Made by a program: the position numbers and the translations under genes
The notes under the pieces: generated by a model
Told to the model about the DNA's origin: nothing
The model's input: the letters and a program-made list of their open reading frames with translations, nothing else
Databases searched by the model: none
Assembly (NCBI GenBank): GCA_020073165.1
Contig: JAIQFP010000010.1
Location: forward strand, 62,001-126,000
Length of the DNA: 64,000 bases
From: Terriglobia bacterium
GTDB taxonomy: Bacteria > Acidobacteriota > Terriglobia > Terriglobales > Acidobacteriaceae
Reading direction: 5' to 3'
In this document: positions 52,030 through 59,143 of the stretch, piece by piece
Position numbering within the stretch: the stretch's first letter is position 1
Layout: each line of letters starts with the position of its first letter

Positions 52030-54711
52030 TCACTTCTTGCGGGCAACTTCCCCGCTTTTAGACGCGGGGGCGGCCAGTTCGGCGCGAAACCTGGCTGCTT
52101 TCCCGGGTTGCTTCAGCGCGTCGTACTCTTCGGCCAGGTCTTTGCACGCGGTCTGCAGCCACTTCACCGTGGGGCTGGTCTGCTTGCTCAAAATCTCGTA
52201 GCCGGCCAGGCTCTCCACCTCCGCCTCTGCGTAGCGGTGCTGACCGAGGAGCGCGCCCCCGAGCCTGATCCGGGAGACGCCCACGCTGAAGTGATCGGGT
52301 CGAAGCGTCTGGGCGTAGGTCTGGAGCGCCTCCCGGAACAGCCGTTCGGCCCGAACATACTCCTTCCGTTCGGCGTACACGCCTCCCAAATTCGACTGTG
52401 CAATGCCGATCAGATAGTGCTTGTCGCCGTATACCGAACGATAAATGCTGATCACGCGCGTGAAATACGCTTCCGCGTCATCCAGTTTTCCCTGCCGTAT
52501 CGCCAGGTTCCCCAGTTCGTTGAGCGCAAAGGCGACACGAGGGTGGACCGGGCCGTAGAATTTTTCCAGAATGGCCAGCGATTGCTGCAGCAGGGTTGCC
52601 GCCTCGTCATAGCGTTGCTGGAAGGTGAGCGACTGCCCGAGGATGGTCATGGTGTCGGCCGTCTCGGGATGGTCTTTGCCGTACCAGGACTGGATGATCT
52701 CCAGCGCCTGCCGGTTGAACTGCTCGGACTCTTTGTAATGGCCCAACTGGAACTGGATGGCGCCCAGATTGATCAAGGTATCGGCGACCAGCGGGTGGCG
52801 CTCCCCATAGAGCGCGCGGTTCATGGCCAGCACGCGCTGGTTGAGAGAATCTGACGTATCGTAATGGCCGGCGTAGAACTGCGTATTGGCCAGCTCGGAC
52901 AGGCTGGCAGCGAGATCGGTAGTGGGGGCGCCAGGCTCCGATTGCAGCTGCACGGCCTCATCGAGAGATCGAATCGCCTGGTCGTAATTGCCACGGTCTT
53001 CCAGCACTTTGCCCAGAGCAAAGGTCGCTTTCGCCACCGCCGGGTGGTTCGGCGGCAGGGTGCGCCGGCTCATCTCCAGCCCCTCTCGGACCAACTGCTC
53101 GGCTTCCTCATAACGAGCCTGGTCGGCCCGCAGCAGGCCGAGAGCGACCTCGCTCTCGGCCACCTCCGGGTTGCTAGGACCGAGAAGCTTCTTGCGCTGG
53201 TCAAGAGCGGAGCGCAGCAACGCATCCGCCTGATCGAACTTGCCCAGCTTCTGGTAGATCTTTCCCAGAGTCTCATAGAGTTCGGCCTGCACGTGGGGGT
53301 CTTTCTCCAGAGCGTGAGCTTCCTGCACGCCTCGATCCAGCAAACTCACCACCCGCAGGCTGTCGGCGGGTCCGGCCGCCTCATCTCCGCCTTGAAACAG
53401 GTTCATCATGAAGTGCTGGATGCGCTGTGTCCGCGACGCTTCCGCCTGAGCCACATTCCGCGCCCGGGCCAGCCGTACGGTGAAGAACACCACCAGACCG
53501 ACGACGACGGTGAACACCAAAACCGCGGCCGACACCGCACGCCGGTTCCGCCGGACGAACTTGCCCAGGCGGTAACGCACGCTGTCGGGCCGCGCTTCCA
53601 GTGGTTCGCCGTTCAGGTAGTGGTCAACATCCCGGATCAGCGCTTCCACCGAGCGGTAGCGCCTTTCCAGATCCTTGTGCATGGCCGTGAGGCACAGCAC
53701 GTCCAGGTCGGCCCAGGACGTCTTACTGGCCGAAGGGACATGCGCACTGGCGTTCCCCGTCTCGCTCAGTTGCTTGACGACGGCTGAAGGCTTCGCCGCT
53801 TCGCGCTCCACAACGACCGCTTCGCATTCCCCCGGGGTGAGGTTGGAGAAGTCGAAGGGGAGTTGTCCGGTCAGCATTTCATAGAGAATGACGCCCAGGG
53901 AATAGACATCACTGTGCATCCCCATGCGGTCGCCGCGGATTTGCTCCGGCGCTGCATAGGCCGGGGTCATGAGCCGTAACCCCGTCAGCGTCTGGTCGGC
54001 GGGCGCGTCCAGACTCTCCAGTTGCTTGGCGATTCCGAAGTCGAGCAATCGGAGAGTTCCGTCGGGTTTCACCAGGATGTTCGAGGGCTTCAAATCGCGG
54101 TGGATGACCGTATGCTGGTGGGCGTACTGCACCGCTTCGCACACTGTGCGAAACAAGCGCAGTCGCGCTTCGAGCGGGCAATCGTTCTGGCGGCAGTATT
54201 CGGTGAGCGGTACCCCCTCCACGTACTCCATGGCAAACCATGGGGTTCCGTCGGCCAGCGTGTCGGCATCGTAAAGCCGCGCGATGCCGGGATGATTGAG
54301 CTGCGCCAGTGTCCGCTGTTCGCTGGCAAAGCGTTCGCGGCGCGCAGGAGAGAGCCAGGCATCGCGCAGGATCTTGATCGCGACCCGGTTGCCCAGGTCG
54401 TCGCGCTCGGCGAGGTAGACCACGCCCATCCCACCCTCACCCAATACCTCCTTGATTCGGTAGGGGCCGATTTCCTTGAAGGCAGGGGGCGCGGGAACGC
54501 CCTGGTCGAGCATCTCGTGAGCGACCTGGGCCACATTGCGATCCAGCAGGGAACCGCCTCGGGCGTCTTCCTCCAACAGGACCAGGACGTCCGCCAGAAG
54601 CTCCTGATCACTCCCGCACGCAGCCCGCAGGAAGACCCGTTGCTCGGGCGCCGGGAGGTCCGCCGCGTCGTGGAACAGGGCCTGAATTCGCTCCCAGCGG
54701 GTGCTGTCCAT
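52030..54711 (-). CDS. Transmembrane Ser/Thr kinase with TPR sensor domain
   Basis: ATG 54711 is chosen because GGGAG lies 5 nt upstream (GTG 54717 is the alternative). The 893-residue product has a ~75-residue N-terminal helical domain, then a Hanks-type kinase at ~80-350 (GEGGMGVVYLAE, VAIKILRD, HRDLKPSNILV, DFGIAK, APEQIRGD). A TM helix follows (AAVLVFTVVVGLVVFFTV, ~400-420), then about ten TPR units to the C-terminus outside the membrane. All catalytic residues are present. It is paired with an ECF sigma gene 35 bp upstream, a common acidobacterial pair thought to link signals to sigma activity. Confidence 0.95.
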   Translation of the reverse strand: MDSTRWERIQALFHDAADLPAPEQRVFLRAACGSDQELLADVLVLLEEDARGGSLLDRNVAQVAHEMLDQGVPAPPAFKEIGPYRIKEVLGEGGMGVVYLAERDDLGNRVAIKILRDAWLSPARRERFASEQRTLAQLNHPGIARLYDADTLADGTPWFAMEYVEGVPLTEYCRQNDCPLEARLRLFRTVCEAVQYAHQHTVIHRDLKPSNILVKPDGTLRLLDFGIAKQLESLDAPADQTLTGLRLMTPAYAAPEQIRGDRMGMHSDVYSLGVILYEMLTGQLPFDFSNLTPGECEAVVVEREAAKPSAVVKQLSETGNASAHVPSASKTSWADLDVLCLTAMHKDLERRYRSVEALIRDVDHYLNGEPLEARPDSVRYRLGKFVRRNRRAVSAAVLVFTVVVGLVVFFTVRLARARNVAQAEASRTQRIQHFMMNLFQGGDEAAGPADSLRVVSLLDRGVQEAHALEKDPHVQAELYETLGKIYQKLGKFDQADALLRSALDQRKKLLGPSNPEVAESEVALGLLRADQARYEEAEQLVREGLEMSRRTLPPNHPAVAKATFALGKVLEDRGNYDQAIRSLDEAVQLQSEPGAPTTDLAASLSELANTQFYAGHYDTSDSLNQRVLAMNRALYGERHPLVADTLINLGAIQFQLGHYKESEQFNRQALEIIQSWYGKDHPETADTMTILGQSLTFQQRYDEAATLLQQSLAILEKFYGPVHPRVAFALNELGNLAIRQGKLDDAEAYFTRVISIYRSVYGDKHYLIGIAQSNLGGVYAERKEYVRAERLFREALQTYAQTLRPDHFSVGVSRIRLGGALLGQHRYAEAEVESLAGYEILSKQTSPTVKWLQTACKDLAEEYDALKQPGKAARFRAELAAPASKSGEVARKK

Positions 54712-54746
54712 CTTCACTCCCTGAGGTGGCGGACAAGTGCGGCCGG

Positions 54747-55331
54747 TCAGTGCGTCTTCCGCAGTTCATGGGCCAGCCATGCCTTGGCTGCCCGCCAGTC
54801 GCGGAGCACGGTAGCCTCCGATACATCCAGCAACGCCGCCGTTTCGCTGATGTCGAGACCGCCGAAGAACCGATTTTCAACCATCAGGGCCTGGCGCGGT
54901 TGAACCCGCGCGAGCTCCTCCAGAGCGGTGTCCAAGGCCAGCAAGTCATTTCCGCACGCTGCCGCGGGTGCGAGGGACTCGTCGAACGTAACCAGGCTGA
55001 ATTCACCATCGCCGCCCCGTTTATGTGCTTTCCGGCGCCGGGCTGCCTCGATCAACAGCTGGCGCATGGCGCGGGCGGCGATCCGCTTGAAATGCAGACG
55101 GGAGGTCGAAGCCAGATGGGGCGAGTTCGCCAGCTTCAACCAGGCTTCGTTGACCAAAGCCGTGGGGTTGAGGGTGGCGCTGGGGTCGCCTCTCCGCACG
55201 CTGCTGGCCAGGCGGCGCAATTCCTCGTAGGCCAGGCTGAACTGCTCGTCCAGGGCGCGCCGCTCCTCCGGTGTCACGCCCGGCTGCCCTCGCTCAAGTC
55301 CGGGTGTGATCCGAGGATTTCGAAGGGGCAT
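54747..55331 (-). CDS. ECF-type sigma factor (acidobacterial ECF/TIGR02999-like)
   Basis: The start at ATG 55331 gives 194 residues. The sigma-2 region is poorly conserved in promoter-melting motifs but includes LAYEELRRLASSVRRG and LVNEAWLKLANSP. Region 4 shows LEELARVQPRQALMVENRFFGGLDISETAALLDVSEATVLRDWRAAKAWL, with the helix-turn-helix at ~150-175. No anti-sigma gene is adjacent; control may run through the kinase encoded 35 bp downstream. Confidence 0.92.
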   Translation of the reverse strand: MPLRNPRITPGLERGQPGVTPEERRALDEQFSLAYEELRRLASSVRRGDPSATLNPTALVNEAWLKLANSPHLASTSRLHFKRIAARAMRQLLIEAARRRKAHKRGGDGEFSLVTFDESLAPAAACGNDLLALDTALEELARVQPRQALMVENRFFGGLDISETAALLDVSEATVLRDWRAAKAWLAHELRKTH

Positions 55332-55766
55332 GACAGTTTTCCCTGCGTTTGTACGCAATACGTGGTGGAGGGCGATCCCGGATGCATCCGGCGGAGTGCG
55401 GGGGAGCACACCGTCTTCCCGGAAACGGGAATGCTATCACTCCCCGAAGCGCCCGTACAACTGCCGCCGGGGAGACTTGGATTGGCACCGTGCCATGGTG
55501 CCCGGGACTCTGTCCGGACACAAGTGGGCTTTCCCCCCTTAACTGTATTCTGTTTCCGTCACTTGCAGGTCGACGGATGGGAGGGCTGCAATTCGGAACG
55601 GCGCTGGCGGCGTAAAACCATGGGCGAGACCCGCGCACAAATATCCCGTGCCGAGGGTTCGAAAAAGGGGTACACTCTCGCGGCAGAAAAACAGGCGACA
55701 TGCAATTGGTAAGTCTTCATACGGCATGATTTTGAATTTCTCGGAAAATTCTGGGGAGGATGGACG
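55332..55766. other. Divergent intergenic region without genes
   Basis: These 435 bp separate the minus-strand sigma gene from the plus-strand secreted protein. A small palindromic stretch GGCACCgtgccatGGTGCC lies at 55484-55502. Promoters for both genes should be here but no clear -35/-10 pair was identified. Confidence 0.4.
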
Positions 55767-57530
55767 ATGAAGTTCGATAGCAATGCAAGAAAGACCACTA
55801 TCCGATGGTCAGTGTTGGTGCTGGCCGTGGTGATGGTTTCCACACTCGGCTGGAGTCAGAAGAAGCAAAATAAGCCGGCGGCGCCGCCGCCGCCGCACCA
55901 GAGCGCGCCGCCGCCGCACCAACCGCAACACCAGGCGCCACCGCCCAGCGCATCACGCTCGTCCAGTTCGTCGGCGGGCAGAAGCAATTCGGGGATGGGG
56001 CAGCGCTCCTCGTCAACCTCCACCGGGACCAACCGGTCGCAAGGAGGAGGGTCCGGATCCCAGGCTGGGGGGATGAATCGCAACAGCGGAACAGCCAATG
56101 CCAACCGTTCGAACGCCGGCAACATGAATGCCAATCGGTCAAGCGCTGGTGGCACGAATGCCAACCGGATGGGCACAAACAACTCGGCTGCAGGCCGTAA
56201 CGCTACAGGCGGCAATGCCAACCGTTCGGGCGGAGCCAATGCCAACGCCGGGCGAAACGCTGGCGGCGGCAACGCTAACCGTTCGGGCGGCGCCAACGGC
56301 GCCAATGCCAATGCTCGTGGCGGGGCCAACAATCGCGGCGGCAACGCCAACGCCAGGGCTGCCGCACGTAAACCGGACCGGACCGTTCACGTCGGCAACA
56401 AGACCGTTGCCTACCGTCCGGACGGGAAGGTACGCACCATTCAGACCAAGGGAATGGTCATTCATAACGGCATGCACGGCCGGACAGTTGTGACCGAGCG
56501 CAACGGGCACCGCATCGTCAGCATGGGGCGGGGCCGCGGCTACATGGAACGCCCCTACCTGCGTCGCGGTGGCCGCGCGTATGTGCAGCGCAGCTACTAC
56601 TATGGCGGACGCCGCTACGCGTACGCCTATCGCTCCTATTACTGGCGCGGACACCCCTATTACGGTTATGCGCCGGCCTACTACTACCGCCCAGCCTATT
56701 ACCAGTGGGCTTATCGTCCCTGGCCGGGGCCGGCGTACTACCGCTGGGGCTACTACCAGGATCCCTGGTACAACTCCTACAACTATTACTACCGGCCGTA
56801 TCCCTCGTATCCCTCGGCCTCTCCGTGGCTGACGGACTACATGTTCTCGGAACAACTCCGGCAGGCCTATGAGGCTCGCCAGAATTCCGGTGTTTTCCCG
56901 CAGTGGACCGAGCTGTACGCTTCGCTGGCGGGGCCAGCGGGAGGCGACGGCGGTACTCCGATTCCTAAAGAGGTCAAGCAATCGATCTCGGACGAGGTGA
57001 AGCAGGAGCTCGAAGCGGAGCAGAATGCGGCCGCCTCTTCCGGGGGCCAGCAATCCGGCGGCAGCGGCGACGAAACCCCAAAGGCGCTGGATCCGAACTT
57101 CACCGTTTTCCTGGTGTCCAGCAATCTGGATATCACCGACGACGGTGGCAATGAGTGCGGGCTGACTCCAGGGGACGTGATCACCAGAACCAGTGATACG
57201 GCCGGTGACGACAACAAAGTCAGCGTGACCGTCAATGCCAGCAAGAAGGAAGACTGCGCCGTGGGCACCAACGGACAGGTGGATGTCAGCGACTTGCAGG
57301 AGATGTACAACAGCTTCCACCAGACGATGGATGCCGGACTCAAGACGCTGGCGGAGAACCAGGGCAAGAGCGGTCTGCCGGCGGCACCCGACACCACCAC
57401 CACGCCGGGTGAGGTTCCCGAACCCACCGCCGACGCCAGTGTTGACTCCGATTTACAGGCGCAGCAGCAGGAGGCGGAACAGGCCGAACAGCAGGTCACC
57501 GCCGCCGGCCAGGGTGCGGACAACCAGTAG
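55767..57530 (+). CDS. Large secreted Asn/Gly/Tyr-rich low-complexity protein
   Basis: A 587-residue protein with GGAGG before ATG and a signal peptide (SVLVLAVVMVSTLGWSQ). Segments in order: Pro/His-rich (APPPPHQSAPPPHQ); Ser/Gly-rich; an Asn/Gly/Arg-rich array with repeats of the type GGNANRSGGAN (about residues 105-195); a conserved-looking short domain (VHVGNKTVAYRPDGKVRTI); a Tyr-rich block (YYYGGRRYAYAYRSYYWRG, residues ~275-355); and an acidic C-terminal domain with two Cys and a coiled Gln-rich tail. It resembles a surface or matrix protein able to self-assemble. Function unknown. Confidence 0.85.
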   Translation: MKFDSNARKTTIRWSVLVLAVVMVSTLGWSQKKQNKPAAPPPPHQSAPPPHQPQHQAPPPSASRSSSSSAGRSNSGMGQRSSSTSTGTNRSQGGGSGSQAGGMNRNSGTANANRSNAGNMNANRSSAGGTNANRMGTNNSAAGRNATGGNANRSGGANANAGRNAGGGNANRSGGANGANANARGGANNRGGNANARAAARKPDRTVHVGNKTVAYRPDGKVRTIQTKGMVIHNGMHGRTVVTERNGHRIVSMGRGRGYMERPYLRRGGRAYVQRSYYYGGRRYAYAYRSYYWRGHPYYGYAPAYYYRPAYYQWAYRPWPGPAYYRWGYYQDPWYNSYNYYYRPYPSYPSASPWLTDYMFSEQLRQAYEARQNSGVFPQWTELYASLAGPAGGDGGTPIPKEVKQSISDEVKQELEAEQNAAASSGGQQSGGSGDETPKALDPNFTVFLVSSNLDITDDGGNECGLTPGDVITRTSDTAGDDNKVSVTVNASKKEDCAVGTNGQVDVSDLQEMYNSFHQTMDAGLKTLAENQGKSGLPAAPDTTTTPGEVPEPTADASVDSDLQAQQQEAEQAEQQVTAAGQGADNQ

Positions 57531-57538
57531 AAGCAATA

Positions 57539-57577
57539 CCTTCCGGCGGAAGCAGTTTTCGTGCTTTCGCCGGAAGG
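57539..57577 (+). terminator. Long intercistronic hairpin (16-bp stem)
   Basis: CCTTCCGGCGGAAGCA (57539-57554) pairs with TGCTTTCGCCGGAAGG (57562-57577), with one G-U pair and a 7-nt loop GTTTTCG. It lacks a T-run. It starts 9 bp after a stop codon and may end transcription partially or protect the upstream mRNA. Confidence 0.6.
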
Positions 57578-57668
57578 CATCCAGGACTTTCCCGGAGCGT
57601 GCCCTCCCCCGATCACGCAGGGAACTTGTGTCCACTACGAAAGCCCGTTTCCCAGGAGGATTCCATCC

Positions 57669-58457
57669 ATGCGACGGGGATTTGCCAACGCCACGCAGCT
57701 TCTTGCTGTGCTGGTGATTAATGTCGTACCCTGGCCGGTGATCGCGCAGAACGCCCCGCCGTCCCTGGCGGAGCAGTTGCAAGCACAATACAACTTCGTC
57801 AAGACCGGCGCGGACGCCAACGGGCCCACCATCATCGAACCCGGCACTGTGCTGGTGGTCCAGAAAGCCGGAATCCTCGCGGTGCAGCCGACCAGCGTAG
57901 CCATGTGCCCGGCAAAATACCAGGGCGGCACTCTTAAGGGCCCCAATGGCTTCTGCCTGGCAATGGTGAAGTCGGTCTCGCGCTATTTCAACGTCGGCGA
58001 AAAAGTGTATCCCTCTAAGCTCGAAGTCAACGTACCGAAGGAGAAGATCTCGTTGCAACTCCTGGATTGCGATTCCTGCAATGGGGTTAATCCGCCCACG
58101 TTTTACAAGTCCGAAATCACCTTCCAATTCGAGAAGGGTTACCTGGAGAAAGCCAGCGTTCCCCAGGTGCAAGACGTGATGGCCCAGGTCCTCACCATTG
58201 ACGACAGCGGACAGGGACAGGACCAACAGGGACAGCAAGGCCAGCAAGGACAGGACGCCCAAGCCGATCAGGGGCCGCCACAGAATGAGGCGGCGCCGTC
58301 CGAACCCCCGACCATCGAAATCGGCCAAACTATTGATCAGGTGGTGGGCGCTCTTGGCAAGCCGGAGAAGATCGTCAACCTGGGCACGAAGAAGATCTAC
58401 GTCTATAAAGACCTGAAGATCACCTTCGTGAACGGCAAAGTGTCGGACGTGAAGTGA
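57669..58457 (+). CDS. Secreted protein with Gln/Gly-rich linker
   Basis: The ATG at 57669 follows AGGAGG by about 9 nt. The 262-residue product has a signal peptide (LLAVLVINVVPWPVIAQ), a globular domain (IEPGTVLVVQKAGILAVQPT; CDSCNG), a Gln/Gly/Asp-rich spacer with GQGQDQQGQQGQQGQD (~residues 175-195), and a C-terminal domain with IEIGQTIDQVVGALGKPEKIVNLG and a lysine-rich beta-region. The C-terminal part resembles SmpA/OmlA-like (BamE-type) folds, which is tentative. It is probably co-transcribed with the Asn/Gly-rich gene upstream, 138 bp away. Confidence 0.75.
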   Translation: MRRGFANATQLLAVLVINVVPWPVIAQNAPPSLAEQLQAQYNFVKTGADANGPTIIEPGTVLVVQKAGILAVQPTSVAMCPAKYQGGTLKGPNGFCLAMVKSVSRYFNVGEKVYPSKLEVNVPKEKISLQLLDCDSCNGVNPPTFYKSEITFQFEKGYLEKASVPQVQDVMAQVLTIDDSGQGQDQQGQQGQQGQDAQADQGPPQNEAAPSEPPTIEIGQTIDQVVGALGKPEKIVNLGTKKIYVYKDLKITFVNGKVSDVK

Positions 58458-58522
58458 ACCGTCAGGACGAAGAGCGAAGAGCTAGATAGATTCAGATCGC
58501 GGTTGTCAGCGGTTTCTTTCCA

Positions 58523-58550
58523 GGTACTCGGTACCCGGTACTCGGTCCTG
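58523..58550. repeat. Heptamer tandem repeat GGTACTC x4
   Basis: GGTACTC, GGTACCC, GGTACTC, GGTCCTG occur back to back between two genes. It is a short imperfect microsatellite-like repeat. Confidence 0.75.
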
Positions 58551-58642
58551 AGCGCTGTCTCTTGTCTTCCCGCCACCTCTTTTGATATCGTTGCCCGCCT
58601 CGACAAACTTCCGCCCGAACCTTGCCTTTCATACGGGGACAT

Positions 58643-59140
58643 ATGAAGAAGAACGTCACAATCAAAGTCAATGGAGCAGACCGGCGCGCTGCGGTTGAGC
58701 CGCGCTTGCTGCTGGTGCACTTCCTGCGCGAAGTCGCCGGGCTTACTGGCACGCACGTCGGATGCGAGACTTCCTTGTGCGGGGCCTGCACCGTGCTGCT
58801 GGACGGCCGCGCCGTTAAGTCTTGCACCGTGTTGGCCGTGCAGGCCGACGGCCGCAAGGTCACCACGGTGGAAGGCCTGGCCGACGGCGACAAGCTGCAC
58901 CCCATTCAGGAGGGGTTCTGGGAGGAACACGGCCTGCAATGCGGCTTCTGCACTCCCGGCATGATCATGTGCTCGCATGATCTGCTGGAGCACCATCCCA
59001 ACCCGTCCGACAGCGAAATCCGCGCGGGCATCAACGGGAACCTCTGCCGCTGCACCGGCTACCAGCACATCGTCGCCGCCGTGAGAAACGCCTCCAAAAA
59101 AATGTCAAAGCGCGCTACGGCCCGCGCGGGAGCGAGGTGA
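58643..59140 (+). CDS. [2Fe-2S] subunit of a molybdenum hydroxylase (CoxS-like)
   Basis: Start ATG 58643. The 165-residue product has two Fe-S domains: a plant-type ferredoxin site with [16 protein letters not shown], and an all-helical second site with CGFCTPGM and [10 protein letters not shown]. Electrons pass from the molybdopterin subunit to the FAD subunit. First gene of a three-gene coxSLM-type operon; the gap to the next gene is 3 bp. Confidence 0.94.
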   Translation: MKKNVTIKVNGADRRAAVEPRLLLVHFLREVAGLTGTHVGCETSLCGACTVLLDGRAVKSCTVLAVQADGRKVTTVEGLADGDKLHPIQEGFWEEHGLQCGFCTPGMIMCSHDLLEHHPNPSDSEIRAGINGNLCRCTGYQHIVAAVRNASKKMSKRATARAGAR

Positions 59141-59143
59141 GCC

